From Aquitalea aquatica (GTDB lineage Bacteria > Pseudomonadota > Gammaproteobacteria > Burkholderiales > Chromobacteriaceae), in NCBI RefSeq assembly GCF_013911085.1, contig NZ_JACERN010000018.1, positions 32,560-96,559 of the forward strand: a stretch of DNA of 64,000 nt, in the 5' to 3' direction. The notes under the pieces are model-generated. The model was not told the DNA's origin. It saw only the letters and a program-made list of their open reading frames with translations, and ran no database searches. Below, piece after piece: positions 27,191-39,561 of this stretch (the stretch's first letter is position 1; every line of letters starts with the position of its first letter). Position numbers and translations under genes: made by a program.

Positions 27191-27577
27191 TCAGCGCCTC
27201 CCGCTCAGGCTGTCCCAGTCTTTGCGGACTTCTGCGACCGTATCGGCAAAGGGGGCGCGGCTACGATAGGCACGTTGCTTCAGTTGCCACAGCAACCCCA
27301 GCCCCCCTAATACACTGACTAAAGTGAGGCAGGACAGCAGCGCAGGGCGATAGTCGGCCGGGGTCAGCACCAGCAGCAATAGTAGTGCGCACAAGAGGCC
27401 AATCAGCAACAGAATCAGCGCCAGCCCGCCAAGTAGCAGGCTGAACAGCAGATTGTCCTTGTGCTCTTCAGCTTCAAGCAGGAAAAGCTCAAAGCGAGTC
27501 AGCAGCAAGGAAAACACCCCGCCCATCAGCGAGCGAATGCTGCCTGGGCGAGATGTCTGGCGTGGGGAATCGCTCAT
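27191..27577 (-). CDS. YqjE-like phage-holin-superfamily membrane protein
   Basis: 128 residues with two strong hydrophobic helices (about 44-70 and 78-98) and a soluble basic C-terminal tail (QLKQRAYRSRAPF). The amphipathic stretch before them (FELFLLEAEEHKDN) is typical of this YqjE/putative holin family. It lies between the DUF883 and YqjK-like genes. Family members are stress-induced inner-membrane proteins of unclear role; there is no sign of a lysis cassette. Confidence 0.75.
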   Translation of the reverse strand: MSDSPRQTSRPGSIRSLMGGVFSLLLTRFELFLLEAEEHKDNLLFSLLLGGLALILLLIGLLCALLLLLVLTPADYRPALLSCLTLVSVLGGLGLLWQLKQRAYRSRAPFADTVAEVRKDWDSLSGRR

Positions 27578-27591
27578 TCAGTCAATCCGCC

Positions 27592-27906
27592 TTAGCGGCG
27601 CGAAACCAGCATGCCGAGCAGAAAGCCCACGCCGGCGGCGATACCGATCGATTTCCACGGGTTTTCATGTACATAGTCATCGGTTGCCCGAGCGGCTACC
27701 TTGGCCTTGCCGACCACAACTTTCTCGGCTTCCAGCAAACGGGCTTTGGCCAGCTTGATGTTCTCGCCCAGGCGCTTGCGCAACTCACGTCCCTTTTCTC
27801 CGCCTTCATCGCTGGCGGCACCAAGCAAATCTTCGGTACTGGACAAAACCTGGCGTACATCTTCCAGTAGTTGTTCTTTTTCCTGATTGAGTGCGGCATC
27901 GGACAT
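27592..27906 (-). CDS. DUF883 family protein (YqjD/ElaB-like)
   Basis: 104 residues: a long amphipathic helix rich in Glu/Lys, the family block DDYVHENPWKSIGIAAGVG, and a glycine-zipper membrane helix with LGMLVSRR at the end. In E. coli YqjD and ElaB associate with ribosomes at the inner membrane through this tail. AAGGAGATC lies ahead of ATG 27906, which decides the start over Met 27957. It is the first gene of a three-gene operon. Confidence 0.88.
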   Translation of the reverse strand: MSDAALNQEKEQLLEDVRQVLSSTEDLLGAASDEGGEKGRELRKRLGENIKLAKARLLEAEKVVVGKAKVAARATDDYVHENPWKSIGIAAGVGFLLGMLVSRR

Positions 27907-27993
27907 AGCGATCTCCTTGGCTAAAGTTGAGGCGGGTAAACTGTATCGGACCACCATGCTAAAAGAATGGTTCCCATCTCCCGCGTATGCCTG

Positions 27994-28039
27994 TTGACCG
28001 TAACAGTCGGGATGGGGTACGTCAAATGCTCACGGTCAA
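27994..28039. repeat. 8-bp inverted repeat upstream of the DUF883 gene
   Basis: TTGACCGT (27994-28001) and ACGGTCAA (28032-28039) form an exact inverted repeat separated by 30 bases, starting about 90 bases upstream of the DUF883 start. A second short inverted pair, CAAATG and CATTTG, interleaves it. It may be a regulator operator pair. Confidence 0.4.
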
Positions 28040-28355
28040 ACATTTGCTGTAGTGCAACAACGCAGCCTTGCCAGATGGATGCAGCATGGCAGGGAACCGA
28101 CGATCGCCGTGCTTAATCTGCTGCCGACAATTCCGCAGCTGCAACAGAGAAGGGGCGAAGGGGGCTATGCTGCTGTGCCCATTGAACAACTACTGTGGGT
28201 GCCGTGGGACAAAGAAAAGCCCAGTTTCCCGGGCCTTGGATAGCAAGCATATCGTCCAAAATTTGTCCAAGTAGCTTGCGACATCCCCCGGTATTTTACC
28301 CATGATGCCTCAAGTCTGACCTTTTAATCATTTTCGCCGGTCTGGATAATCGAAA

Positions 28356-28388
28356 TGTAAAAAGGGCCTGTTTGCTAGCAGGCCCTTT
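28356..28388 (-). terminator. intrinsic terminator of guaA
   Basis: AAAGGGCCTG and CAGGCCCTTT form a 10-bp stem with an 8-base loop; on the minus strand it is followed by TTTTTACATTT. It lies about 45 bases after the guaA stop. Confidence 0.85.
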
Positions 28389-28433
28389 GATTGCAGTGAT
28401 GTGTTTTTATATCATTTGTAAATCAACAGCTTA

Positions 28434-30011
28434 TCATTCCCACTCAATCGTTGCCGGCGGTTTGCCCGACACATCGTAAACCACGCGGTTGATGCCGCGC
28501 ACTTCGTTGATGATGCGGTTGGAGGCGCGGCCCAGCAGTGCGTAGGGCAGTTCGGCCCAGTGGGCGGTCATGAAGTCGCTGGTGACCACGGCACGCAGGG
28601 CGACCACGTAGTCGTAAGTGCGACCATCGCCCATCACACCAACCGATTTCACTGGCAGGAACACGGCAAAGGCCTGGCTGGTGAGGTCGTACCAGTTCTT
28701 GCCGGTTTTCTCGTCCACGGTATTGCGCAGTTCTTCGATGAAGATGGCGTCAGCCTGGCGCAGCAGGTCGGCGTATTCCATTTTGACTTCACCCAGGATA
28801 CGCACGCCCAGGCCCGGGCCCGGGAAGGGGTGGCGGTACACCATGTCGTGCGGCAGGCCGAGTGCCACGCCCAGTTGGCGCACTTCATCCTTGAACAGCT
28901 CGCGCAGCGGTTCCAGCAGCTTGAGGTTCATGTCTTCCGGCAGGCCGCCCACATTGTGGTGGCTCTTGATGGTGTGGGCCTTTTTGGTCTTGGCACCTGC
29001 GGACTCGATCACGTCCGGGTAGATGGTGCCCTGGGCCAGCCACTTGGCATTGGTCAGCTTGTTGGATTCGGCCTGGAACACTTCGACGAATTCGCCGCCA
29101 ATGATCTTGCGTTTCTTTTCCGGGTCGGTTTCGCCGGCCAGCTTGCCCATGAACTGTTCGGTGGCATCCACGTGGATGACTTTCACACCCAGGTTCTGCG
29201 CAAACATTTCCATCACCATCTTGCCTTCGTTCAGGCGCAGCAGGCCGTGGTCAACAAAGACGCAGGTCAGTTGCGGGCCGATGGCGCGATGGATCAGGGC
29301 GGCAGCAACCGAGCTGTCCACGCCGCCGGACAGGCCGAGGATGACTTCTTCATCGCCTACCTGGTCACGGATTTTCTTGATCGCTTCGTCGATGTAGTTG
29401 GGCATGGTCCAGCTGGGAATGGCACCCGCCACGTGCAGCACGAAACGATGGATCATTTCGGTGCCGCGCTTGGTGTGGGTCACTTCCGGGTGGAACTGTA
29501 CGCCGTAGTAGCCGCGGTCTTCATCGGCCATGGCGGCGATGGGGCAGGACGGGGTTTCGGCGATGACATGGAAGCCGGCGGGCAGGGCGGTGACCTTGTC
29601 GCCGTGGCTCATCCACACGTCCAGGAAACCGTTGCCGGCATCGTCGATGTGGTCTTGCAGGCCTTCCAGCAGCTTGGAGTGATGGCGGGCCTGGATCTGG
29701 GCGTAGCCGAATTCGCGCGTGTCACCGGCTTCCACCTTGCCGCCCAGGCTTTGCGCCATGAACTGCATGCCGTAGCAGATGCCCAGTACCGGAACGCCCA
29801 GTTCGAACAGGGCCGGATCGGCTTGGTAGTCGGATTCGTACACCGAGTTGGGGCCGCCTGACAGAATGATGGCCTTGGGGCCGAATGCACGGATTTCTTC
29901 AATCGGCATGTCAAACGAATGAAGCTCACAGTAGACGTGAGCTTCGCGTACGCGGCGGGCAATCAACTGGGTAACTTGAGAGCCGAAGTCGAGAATGAGG
30001 ATCTTGTCCAT
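28434..30011 (-). CDS. guaA: GMP synthase (glutamine-hydrolysing)
   Basis: 525 residues, normal length. The N-terminal class I amidotransferase domain has [12 protein letters not shown] with nucleophile Cys79 and the FHPEVTHT motif. The ATP-pyrophosphatase domain has the P-loop [12 protein letters not shown], and the C-terminal dimerisation domain ends with PPATIEWE. It converts XMP to GMP using glutamine and ATP. The frame is open to 30056, but Met 30011 is preceded by AAGGACAG and starts the family's [12 protein letters not shown]. It is downstream of smpB and a small membrane protein gene, not next to guaB. Confidence 0.97.
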   Translation of the reverse strand: MDKILILDFGSQVTQLIARRVREAHVYCELHSFDMPIEEIRAFGPKAIILSGGPNSVYESDYQADPALFELGVPVLGICYGMQFMAQSLGGKVEAGDTREFGYAQIQARHHSKLLEGLQDHIDDAGNGFLDVWMSHGDKVTALPAGFHVIAETPSCPIAAMADEDRGYYGVQFHPEVTHTKRGTEMIHRFVLHVAGAIPSWTMPNYIDEAIKKIRDQVGDEEVILGLSGGVDSSVAAALIHRAIGPQLTCVFVDHGLLRLNEGKMVMEMFAQNLGVKVIHVDATEQFMGKLAGETDPEKKRKIIGGEFVEVFQAESNKLTNAKWLAQGTIYPDVIESAGAKTKKAHTIKSHHNVGGLPEDMNLKLLEPLRELFKDEVRQLGVALGLPHDMVYRHPFPGPGLGVRILGEVKMEYADLLRQADAIFIEELRNTVDEKTGKNWYDLTSQAFAVFLPVKSVGVMGDGRTYDYVVALRAVVTSDFMTAHWAELPYALLGRASNRIINEVRGINRVVYDVSGKPPATIEWE

Positions 30012-30076
30012 GCCTGTCCTTGAAAGGTTCCGTTGGCCCGAGGGCCTGTCGTTCAATGGGTAAATGGTGCGCCGGA

Positions 30077-30433
30077 TCAGGATTTGTCCTGGTCTTCCAG
30101 CATGGAGCGCCAGCGCAGGCTGCGCTCCGGAATGCGGTCACTACGTGCCAGCAGCATCAACAAGCCCATCACCACCATGCCCAGCGACAATAGGTGGCTG
30201 AATTGCAGGCCCATATTGTCGCGCAGGTAGATGGCCGCACCGGCGTAGACCAGCAGCGGGCTGCTGACCAGGGTGGATTTGTTGAAGCCGTCGATGATCA
30301 ATAATAGACACCCTGCAGCTGCCAGTAGCAGGGAAAGCAGAGTGGAGGTATCCGGTAGCAGGGCGGTGCTCTTGAGAAACCACACCGAACCCAGGCAGAT
30401 CAGTGCAATGGGTAGGGCGGCGCTCTTTTTCAT
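30077..30433 (-). CDS. small four-helix membrane protein, unrecognised
   Basis: 118 residues with four hydrophobic segments (about 5-25, 30-48, 56-68, 78-97) and a charged C-terminal tail ([12 protein letters not shown]). I do not recognise a named family. Its start overlaps the smpB stop by four bases (ATGA), and guaA follows 65 bases after its stop, so the three genes form one transcription unit. A general inner-membrane location is the only safe statement. Confidence 0.7.
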   Translation of the reverse strand: MKKSAALPIALICLGSVWFLKSTALLPDTSTLLSLLLAAAGCLLLIIDGFNKSTLVSSPLLVYAGAAIYLRDNMGLQFSHLLSLGMVVMGLLMLLARSDRIPERSLRWRSMLEDQDKS

Positions 30434-30885
30434 TCGCCACCTCGCTGGTTCTTCATGAAACGCTGCTTTTCACGCTGCCATTCACGGTCTTTTTCCGTGT
30501 CGCGCTTGTCGTGCAGCTTCTTGCCCTTGGCCAGGCCAACCTGGGCCTTGATATTGCCTTTGCTGTAGTGCAGGTCCAGCGCCATCATGGTGTAGCCAGC
30601 GCGTTCCACCTTGCCGATGAAGCGGTTCATTTGGGACTGGGACATCAGCAGCTTACGTGGGCGTACCGGGTCTGGCTTGACATGGGTGGAGGCCGATTGC
30701 AGAGCGGTGATGTGGCAGCCAATCAGCCAGAAAGCGCCGTTTTTCCAGTCGATATAGCTTTCCTTGAGCTGGACGCGTCCGGCGCGTATGGCCTTGACTT
30801 CCCACCCTTCCAGCACAAGCCCGGCCTCGAGTTCTTCCTCGATGAAATAATCATGGAAGGCTTTGCGGTTCTGGATGATGCTCAT
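30430..30885 (-). CDS. smpB: SsrA-binding protein SmpB
   Basis: 151 residues of the conserved SmpB beta-barrel: [20 protein letters not shown] at the N-terminus, [11 protein letters not shown] in the middle, and a basic tail ([15 protein letters not shown]) that reads the mRNA channel. It delivers tmRNA to stalled ribosomes for trans-translation. It is divergent from ratA, as in many proteobacteria, and heads the smpB / membrane protein / guaA unit. Confidence 0.97.
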   Translation of the reverse strand: MSIIQNRKAFHDYFIEEELEAGLVLEGWEVKAIRAGRVQLKESYIDWKNGAFWLIGCHITALQSASTHVKPDPVRPRKLLMSQSQMNRFIGKVERAGYTMMALDLHYSKGNIKAQVGLAKGKKLHDKRDTEKDREWQREKQRFMKNQRGGE

Positions 30886-31063
30886 GAGCCTGAGATTTCC
30901 GTGGCTTTAAAAGGGAATCCGCCATTCTACCAGAAGCTGCGTCCAGGCCAAAATTCCTGAAAATCAGCAGCTTGAAATCAGCTGCGGGACAGGCACGGAC
31001 AGCCGGGGCAGCTTTTGGTAAACTTGCCAGCTTGAATCATTTTGCACAATGTGCGGCTTCCCC

Positions 31064-31501
31064 ATGCAGGTTGTAGAAAAGAAAGTCCTGGTTGCGCATA
31101 CCCCGGCGCAGATGTTTGCCCTGGTCGACAAGGTGGAAAATTACCCGCGTTTCCTGCCCTGGTGCGCCAAGGCGGAAGAGCATGCGCGCGAGGGTGATCA
31201 GCAGGTGGCCAGCCTGCATATTGATTACCTGAAGATTCGCCAGCATTTCACCACCCGCAATACCTTGCGTGATGGCGAAAGCATCCTGATGGAGCTGGTG
31301 GAGGGGCCCTTTCAGCACTTGCAGGGCCTGTGGCAATTTACCCCGCTGGGTGATTTCGGCTGCAAGGTGGAGTTCACCCTGCGCTACGAGTTTTCCAGCA
31401 AGCTGCTGGAAAAGGTAATCGGACCGGTGTTCGGCCATATTTCCGGCACGCTGGTGGATGCCTTTATCAAGCATGCCGACAAGGTATATGGCGATGACTG
31501 A
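31064..31501 (+). CDS. ratA: RatA/Coq10 START-domain protein
   Basis: About 145 residues of the polyketide cyclase/START-like family: VEKKVLVAHTPAQMFALV, VENYPRFLPWC, and FGHISGTLVDAFIKHAD at the end. Proteins of this family bind quinone (Coq10-like); in E. coli RatA was reported to block 70S ribosome assembly. The divergent smpB on one side and rnfH on the other is the conserved arrangement. The frame begins at 31049, but Met 31064 matches homologue starts. Its end overlaps the rnfH start. Confidence 0.9.
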   Translation: MQVVEKKVLVAHTPAQMFALVDKVENYPRFLPWCAKAEEHAREGDQQVASLHIDYLKIRQHFTTRNTLRDGESILMELVEGPFQHLQGLWQFTPLGDFGCKVEFTLRYEFSSKLLEKVIGPVFGHISGTLVDAFIKHADKVYGDD

Positions 31502-31805
31502 GCAGATTCGGGTAGAGGTCGCCTGTGCCTTGCCGCAACGGCAGCGCATCATGGCGCTGCAGGTGGCGTTGGGGACGACGGCGGAGCAGGCGGTGCGGCA
31601 GTCCGGCATTCTGGCGCAGTTTCCCATCATCGATGCGGCGGCGCTCAAACTGGGTATTTTCAGTAAGGCCATCAAGCCGGATACGGTGCTGCGCGAGGGG
31701 GACAGGGTGGAGATTTACCGCCCCTTGCAGGCTGACCCCAAGGCGGTACGGCGGCAACGGGCCGAGGCCGGCAAGGGGATGAGCAAGGGCGGCAGCGCAG
31801 AATGA
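31494..31805 (+). CDS. rnfH: RnfH family protein
   Basis: About 103 residues of a ubiquitin-like beta-grasp protein: IRVEVACALPQRQRIMALQV, LKLGIFSKAIKPDTVLREGD and VEIYRPLQADPKAVRRQR are all family blocks. It is known mostly from its linkage to ratA and rnf genes; the biochemical role is unknown. The start at ATG 31494 overlaps the ratA stop by eight bases, implying coupling. A terminator follows directly. Confidence 0.93.
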   Translation: MTEQIRVEVACALPQRQRIMALQVALGTTAEQAVRQSGILAQFPIIDAAALKLGIFSKAIKPDTVLREGDRVEIYRPLQADPKAVRRQRAEAGKGMSKGGSAE

Positions 31806-31834
31806 AAAAACCGGGGCAGCTCCCCGGTTTTTTT
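31804..31834. terminator. bidirectional intrinsic terminator
   Basis: ACCGGGG and CCCCGGT pair around CAGCT with A-run before and T-run after. It ends rnfH on the plus strand and the GGDEF gene on the minus strand. Confidence 0.87.
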
Positions 31835-31852
31835 GTGTGTTGACTGCGTGAC

Positions 31853-33637
31853 TCAGATGATGCGGTCGGGCTCGGCCGAAATGACGCGGTTCTTGCCGCT
31901 GATCTTGGCCTGATACATGGCTTGGTCCGCACGTTCGATCACTTCGATGTCCTGTTCGCCCAGATGCCATTTGGCCACGCCGGCACTGAAGGTGATGACC
32001 AGCCGGTCGTTATTGGCCATGAAGAAAGTACGGGTCAGCTCGCGTTGCAGTCGCTGCACGGTATCGATGGCTTCATCTACCGGGGTGTCTGGCATCAGCA
32101 GGACAAATTCTTCACCGCCAAAGCGGGCGACGATGTCGGCCGGACGCAGATTGTGCTTGATCACGTCCACCAGATACTTCAGCGCGTCATCGCCAGTCAG
32201 GTGGCCATAGCGGTCGTTAAGCTGTTTGAAATTGTCGACGTCGATCAAGGCGACGCTCAGGTCGCTGCTGGTGCGCTCGGCACGGCTGATCTCGCGCTGG
32301 AAATGTTCGGCTAGGCCGCGGCGGTTGTAGGCACCGGTCAGCTGGTCTTCCTTGACCTTGGCGCTGGCGGCTTCCAGTGCGTTTTCCAGCTCGTTGATAC
32401 GTTGTTCGGCGGCTTCTACCTGCTCGCGGGCGGACAAGAGTTCGTCGCGCGAACGGGTCAGGTCCAGCTGCATCAGCGAGGTGTCTTCCATCAGCGAACC
32501 GATGATGCCGCTCAGCTCTTCGACATTGCTGGTTTGCTTCAATTTTTCGCTATGTTTGCTGATCTTGCTGTGGAAGTCGTCAGTCGTGTCGGTCATCAGC
32601 GCCAGGCGCGAGATGAAGCGGTCCAGCAGGGTGCGCAAGGAGCTGGTGGCTTCGTCCAGCGTGCTTTTCAGCATGCCCTGCTTGCGGATGACTTCCTTCA
32701 GGCTGGTTTCCAGCTGGTATACCTGTTGCATCGACAGCGGCTGGTGCGACAGCACTTCCTGCAGCGAATGAACCTGGCCGACCAGATAATCATCCGAGCG
32801 GTTGATCTCGGCCACATTGTCCAGCAACAGGCGCAGCAGATTGGTGAGTCCGGAAACCAGGCGGCCTTCCTGCTGGGTCTGCAGTTCCAGCTTAATCATG
32901 AAGCCGCGCAGCTTGGGCATGTAGACATTGAGGCTGGCATCGTCGCAGACCTGATTCAGCTCACGGATCAGTGCTTCCAGCGATTCCACCATGTCCGGCA
33001 TGCTGATCAGGCGCGGCTCCAGCCCGTGCTTGAGGGCAAAGGCCAGCGTCCGTTGCCACAGCGGCCAGCTGCTATTGTCCTGGCCGGCCACCGTGGAAAT
33101 AGTGCTGTCGACACTTGCCGGGTCATCCGGAATGATGAGTGCTTCGCGCTGACTGGCTGGGGCGCTCCAGTTTTTGACCAGTGCCGACAGTTTGGTATTG
33201 AGTTCTTCAGGCTGATTGCCGTAATTGATCAGAACCCGTTCCAGCGCTGCCTGTTTGTGATGCTGTGGCAGGTCGGGCAGGCGCAGATCCCAACTGCGGA
33301 TCAGGCTTTGTATCAGGCTGCCCCAGGTTTGGGTCAGATTACTCTCGGTCAGTGCTAGTCGCAGAAAATCAATGGCCAGCTGCGGTAGTTGTTCCCAGCG
33401 GGACTCGTCGGTGGCTTGTTTGATGCGCAGCAGGGAAGTCTTGGTCTGCGGGGATTCAGCGGGAATGGTTTCCAGAGCCCGCAGCAACTGGGTGCCCAGC
33501 TTGTTGTCGCGCTCGATCGGGGTTTGCGTGAGCTCGTGGTAGACGCGCTCGAAATTTTCCGGTGTTGGCAGCAATTTGCGCATGCTCAGTTGTTTGAGCG
33601 TTTCGCGTGCAACCTCAATCGGATTCTGTGTTGTCAT
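31853..33637 (-). CDS. soluble diguanylate cyclase with long helical N-terminus
   Basis: About 594 residues, no membrane helix. The first 400 or so residues are helical and coiled-coil rich with no named sensor domain that I can identify; the block MRKLLPTPENFERVYHELTQ recalls N-termini of a cytosolic cyclase family. The C-terminal GGDEF domain has LTGAYNRRGLAEHF, LIDVDNFKQLNDRYGH, an intact GGEEF and the inhibitory RPAD nine residues before it. It should synthesise c-di-GMP with product feedback. The frame extends to 33670, but Met 33637 (MTTQNPIEVARE) is the likelier start. It lies downstream of ftsB. Confidence 0.88.
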   Translation of the reverse strand: MTTQNPIEVARETLKQLSMRKLLPTPENFERVYHELTQTPIERDNKLGTQLLRALETIPAESPQTKTSLLRIKQATDESRWEQLPQLAIDFLRLALTESNLTQTWGSLIQSLIRSWDLRLPDLPQHHKQAALERVLINYGNQPEELNTKLSALVKNWSAPASQREALIIPDDPASVDSTISTVAGQDNSSWPLWQRTLAFALKHGLEPRLISMPDMVESLEALIRELNQVCDDASLNVYMPKLRGFMIKLELQTQQEGRLVSGLTNLLRLLLDNVAEINRSDDYLVGQVHSLQEVLSHQPLSMQQVYQLETSLKEVIRKQGMLKSTLDEATSSLRTLLDRFISRLALMTDTTDDFHSKISKHSEKLKQTSNVEELSGIIGSLMEDTSLMQLDLTRSRDELLSAREQVEAAEQRINELENALEAASAKVKEDQLTGAYNRRGLAEHFQREISRAERTSSDLSVALIDVDNFKQLNDRYGHLTGDDALKYLVDVIKHNLRPADIVARFGGEEFVLLMPDTPVDEAIDTVQRLQRELTRTFFMANNDRLVITFSAGVAKWHLGEQDIEVIERADQAMYQAKISGKNRVISAEPDRII

Positions 33638-33713
33638 TGACCAAACCCTGGAAGTTTTGAAGCCAGCCATAATTATTTTTAGTCTAGGAGGGTGAAGGTT
33701 TGGATGGGCTTAG

Positions 33714-34004
33714 TCAATGTTTTGCAGAGGCGGCCGGATCCAGTAATTGAAAAAATACCTCACCATTGCGGATCATACCAAGTTCATTCCGCGCTCTCTC
33801 CTCAATCGCGTCAGTTCCTTGCTTCAGATCACGTACTTCGGCATCCAGTGCAGCGTTGCGGGCTATCAGCTTTTGCGTGACAGCCCGCTGTTCTTGCAAT
33901 TGCTTGTCCAGCTGCCAGACCCTGAGCCAGCTCCCCTTGCCAAACCACAAGGGCCATTGCAAGGCGATCAGCAGGGTTACCAGAGTCAAGGTCAGCCAGC
34001 GCAT
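33714..34004 (-). CDS. ftsB: cell division protein FtsB
   Basis: 96 residues: a single membrane helix (about 3-20), then a leucine-zipper coiled coil ([26 protein letters not shown] split over it) and the conserved [18 protein letters not shown]. FtsB works with FtsL and FtsQ in the divisome. It follows eno by eight bases, the classic eno-ftsB arrangement. Confidence 0.95.
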   Translation of the reverse strand: MRWLTLTLVTLLIALQWPLWFGKGSWLRVWQLDKQLQEQRAVTQKLIARNAALDAEVRDLKQGTDAIEERARNELGMIRNGEVFFQLLDPAASAKH

Positions 34005-34012
34005 AGTTCAGC

Positions 34013-35353
<1,341 letters not shown>

Positions 35354-35404
35354 TCAGACGGCTGGCCGCAGAAAACTTGTTACCACAAATGGAACGAAAA
35401 CGTA

Positions 35405-36256
35405 TTACAGCGAGTGTTCCGGCCAGGCACTTTGCTTGACCAGGCTGTCCAGTTGCTGCAGCGTGGCCAGCAGTTCCTTCATGCGGCTCAGCGGCCAGGC
35501 ATTGGGGCCGTCGGACATGGCACATGCCGGGTTGGGGTGGGTTTCCATGAAGATGCCGGCAATGCCCGCAGCGACGGCGGCGCGCGCCAGTACCGGCACG
35601 AATTCGCGCTGTCCGCCGGAAGAGCTGCCTTGTCCACCTGGCAGTTGTACCGAGTGGGTGGCATCGTAAACGACCGGACAACCAGTTTCGCGCATGATCA
35701 TCAGCGAGCGCATGTCGGATACCAGGTTGTTATAACCAAAAGACACGCCACGTTCGCAGCTCATGAAGCTGTCTTCCGGTAGGCCGGCTTCCAGGGCAGC
35801 GGCGCGGGCTTTGTCGATGACATTCTTCATGTCGCCCGGTGCCAGGAACTGGCCCTTCTTGATGTTTACCGGTTTGCCGCATTGCGCAACTGCACGGATG
35901 AAGTCGGTCTGGCGACACAGGAACGCCGGGGTTTGCAGCACATCCACCACGCTGGCAACCTGGGCGATTTCACTCTCAGCGTGTACATCGGTCAAGACGG
36001 GGACGCCGATCTGGCGTTTTACTTCGTCCAGGATGCGCAGGCCTTCATCGATGCCAAAGCCGCGAAACGAGGTGCCGGAAGAACGGTTGGCCTTGTCGTA
36101 GCTCGACTTGTAGATGAAGTTGATGCCCAGTGCGCTGGTGATTTCCTTCAGCTGACCGGCAGTGTCCAGCGCCATCTGTTCGCTTTCGATCACGCAGGGG
36201 CCGGCGATCAGGAACAGGGGCTGGTTGAGGCCGACTTCGAATCCGCACAGTTTCAT
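35405..36256 (-). CDS. kdsA: 3-deoxy-8-phosphooctulonate synthase (KDO8P synthase)
   Basis: 283 residues. The class I aldolase-like barrel is shown by [57 protein letters not shown] and [18 protein letters not shown]. It joins arabinose-5-phosphate and phosphoenolpyruvate to make KDO8P, the first committed step to KDO for lipopolysaccharide. It sits between pyrG (two bases upstream) and eno. Confidence 0.97.
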   Translation of the reverse strand: MKLCGFEVGLNQPLFLIAGPCVIESEQMALDTAGQLKEITSALGINFIYKSSYDKANRSSGTSFRGFGIDEGLRILDEVKRQIGVPVLTDVHAESEIAQVASVVDVLQTPAFLCRQTDFIRAVAQCGKPVNIKKGQFLAPGDMKNVIDKARAAALEAGLPEDSFMSCERGVSFGYNNLVSDMRSLMIMRETGCPVVYDATHSVQLPGGQGSSSGGQREFVPVLARAAVAAGIAGIFMETHPNPACAMSDGPNAWPLSRMKELLATLQQLDSLVKQSAWPEHSL

Positions 36257-36258
36257 GC

Positions 36259-37911
<1,653 letters not shown>

Positions 37912-38167
37912 CTATGGGAATCCGGGATTTTAACCTGAAATCGCTTGGATTTGAACCGCCATGGCACCGCTTGTTGCAACAATGAATGCAACACTTGCCT
38001 CGGGCAATTGCATGTTGCACTCGCGTGTTTGTGGTAATTCCGTTACAATCCGCCCCGACTGTTTCATATACGAGATCGTGCTTTCTACGGAAAGTGCGCA
38101 TCATGCTTGAATCGCTGGCTTTTTTCATGGTATAAAGCCAGCTTTTACCGGTTTTGGGAGTGTTAAC

Positions 38168-38401
38168 ATGGCGCGTGTTTGCAAAGTCACCGGCAAACGT
38201 CCGATGACCGGGAACAATGTTTCCCACGCCAACAACAAGACGAAACGTCGTTTCCTGCCGAACTTGCAGTACCGCAAGTTCTGGGTAGAAAGCGAAAACC
38301 GCTGGGTGCGCCTGCGCGTATCCAACGCTGCACTGCGTACTATCGATAAAGTTGGTATCGATGTAGTGCTGGCAGATCTGCGCGCTCGTGGCGAGATCTA
38401 A
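38168..38401 (+). CDS. rpmB: 50S ribosomal protein L28
   Basis: 77 residues: [20 protein letters not shown], then [15 protein letters not shown] and the [15 protein letters not shown] block of L28. Length is exactly that of the beta/gamma-proteobacterial protein. It is followed 34 bases later by rpmG, the usual rpmB-rpmG pair. Confidence 0.98.
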   Translation: MARVCKVTGKRPMTGNNVSHANNKTKRRFLPNLQYRKFWVESENRWVRLRVSNAALRTIDKVGIDVVLADLRARGEI

Positions 38402-38435
38402 GCGGTCAACTAGATAGCGACAGATAGGTTATACA

Positions 38436-38591
38436 ATGCGCGATAAAATCAAGCTTGAATCCACCGCCGGCACTGGCCACTTCTATACCACTACGAAGAA
38501 CAAGCGCACGATGCCGGAAAAAATGGAGATCAAAAAATTTGATCCCGTTGCCCGTAAACACGTTATCTACAAGGAAACCAAGCTGAAGTAA
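38436..38591 (+). CDS. rpmG: 50S ribosomal protein L33
   Basis: A 51-residue frame: [40 protein letters not shown], then [11 protein letters not shown]. This is L33 of the Cys-free type (no zinc ribbon CxxC motifs), expected for an organism with ample zinc or a paralogue elsewhere. It begins 34 bases after rpmB and ends 26 bases before a terminator. Confidence 0.97.
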   Translation: MRDKIKLESTAGTGHFYTTTKNKRTMPEKMEIKKFDPVARKHVIYKETKLK

Positions 38592-38616
38592 GCTTGTTTT
38601 TCGGTAACGTTCAAGA

Positions 38617-38648
38617 GCCCTTCTCTGGTGCACGGAGAAGGGTTTTTT
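38617..38648 (+). terminator. intrinsic terminator of rpmB-rpmG
   Basis: CCCTTCTC and GAGAAGGG form an 8-bp stem with a 9-base loop, followed by six T. Confidence 0.87.
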
Positions 38649-38824
38649 ATTGCCTGTCGTGCACTGGTTCATGATGTTGTTTCCACGGCTCACTTCTGCT
38701 GGTCTCTTGGTAATTTGATCAATTATCAATTCATCGTCGCTGTAAATTCATCTATATTGGCTTTTTTCATTTTTTTGTGATCACTTTCTACCGGTTGTGT
38801 GCAAGGTGAGCATGAGGAGACGAT

Positions 38825-39538
38825 GTGAAGCCCATCGCCATTATTCAGCATGTATCGCTGGATGGACCGGAGTATTTTCTCGATTATCTGAACCGCCAGG
38901 CTATACCTTCGTGCATTTTCAAGGTCTATGCCGGGGATGCGCTACCCGAGGATGTGACGGCCTATGCTGGTATTGCCACGTTTGGTGGCCCAATGAGCGT
39001 CAATGACGAGGCAGAGCATGGCTGGATTCTGCCAGAGATCGATTTTTTACGGCGAGCGGTGGCTGCCGATGTGCCGGTAATTGGGCATTGTCTGGGTGGC
39101 CAGTTGCTGGCACGGGCGCTAGGTGCACACGTCCGCAAGGCGGAGATTCCGGAAATCGGCTGGATCGATCTGCAATCCGAGTCGGGAGTAGCGGCGGCGG
39201 AGTGGTTTGGCGAGCGCTCGTCCTTGCGTGTTTTTCAGTGGCATAGCGACAGTTTCGACTTGCCGCAGGGGGCAAGTTTGCTCGCCAGCAGTGCTTATTG
39301 TCGCAATCAGGCCTATCTGTACGACGGTCGGCACCTGGGCATGCAGTTTCATTGCGAGGTGAAGGTTGAAATGATCCGGCAGTGGTTGCAGGTGGGTTAT
39401 CAGGAGATCAATGCGCATGACCTGCCCAGTGTCATGTCGGTGGCGCAGATTGCCGCTTCTCTGGAAGAGGGAATGCCACAGAGCCACAACCAGGCCGATG
39501 CGATCTATCGGCGCTGGTTACAGGGGGTCTATGGCTGA
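38825..39538 (+). CDS. class I glutamine amidotransferase-like protein
   Basis: 237 residues with a complete GATase triad: Cys89 in PVIGHCLGGQLLARALGA, and His176/Glu178 in MQFHCEVK. It resembles the stand-alone GMP-synthase-like amidotransferases (YfeJ/YLR126C type), whose substrates are often gamma-glutamyl compounds or are unknown. The start is GTG 38825 with GAGGAG upstream. It is a single gene between rpmG and the convergent udg. Confidence 0.88.
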   Translation: MKPIAIIQHVSLDGPEYFLDYLNRQAIPSCIFKVYAGDALPEDVTAYAGIATFGGPMSVNDEAEHGWILPEIDFLRRAVAADVPVIGHCLGGQLLARALGAHVRKAEIPEIGWIDLQSESGVAAAEWFGERSSLRVFQWHSDSFDLPQGASLLASSAYCRNQAYLYDGRHLGMQFHCEVKVEMIRQWLQVGYQEINAHDLPSVMSVAQIAASLEEGMPQSHNQADAIYRRWLQGVYG

Positions 39539-39561
39539 TGCTACATGGCCTGAAGGCGCAA

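Larger units (their letters stand above)
27907..28433. other. intergenic region between the DUF883 operon and guaA
   Basis: About 527 bases. It contains the upstream region of the DUF883 operon with an inverted repeat, and the guaA terminator at its right end. A 63-codon plus-strand frame at 28052-28243 has no ribosome site or recognisable content. I see no RNA gene. Confidence 0.5.

Noticed and set aside
27191..27577. Holin-like protein as sign of a prophage
   Set aside because: It lies in a yqjD-yqjE-yqjK-like order with no phage genes nearby, so it is a housekeeping-type envelope protein.
28052..28243. 63-codon plus-strand frame between the DUF883 operon and guaA
   Set aside because: No ribosome site, no homology pattern, and the region fits an intergenic spacer.
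28560..29861. 433-codon open frame opposite guaA
   Set aside because: Shadow of guaA; residues are Gly/His/Val-rich without a fold pattern.
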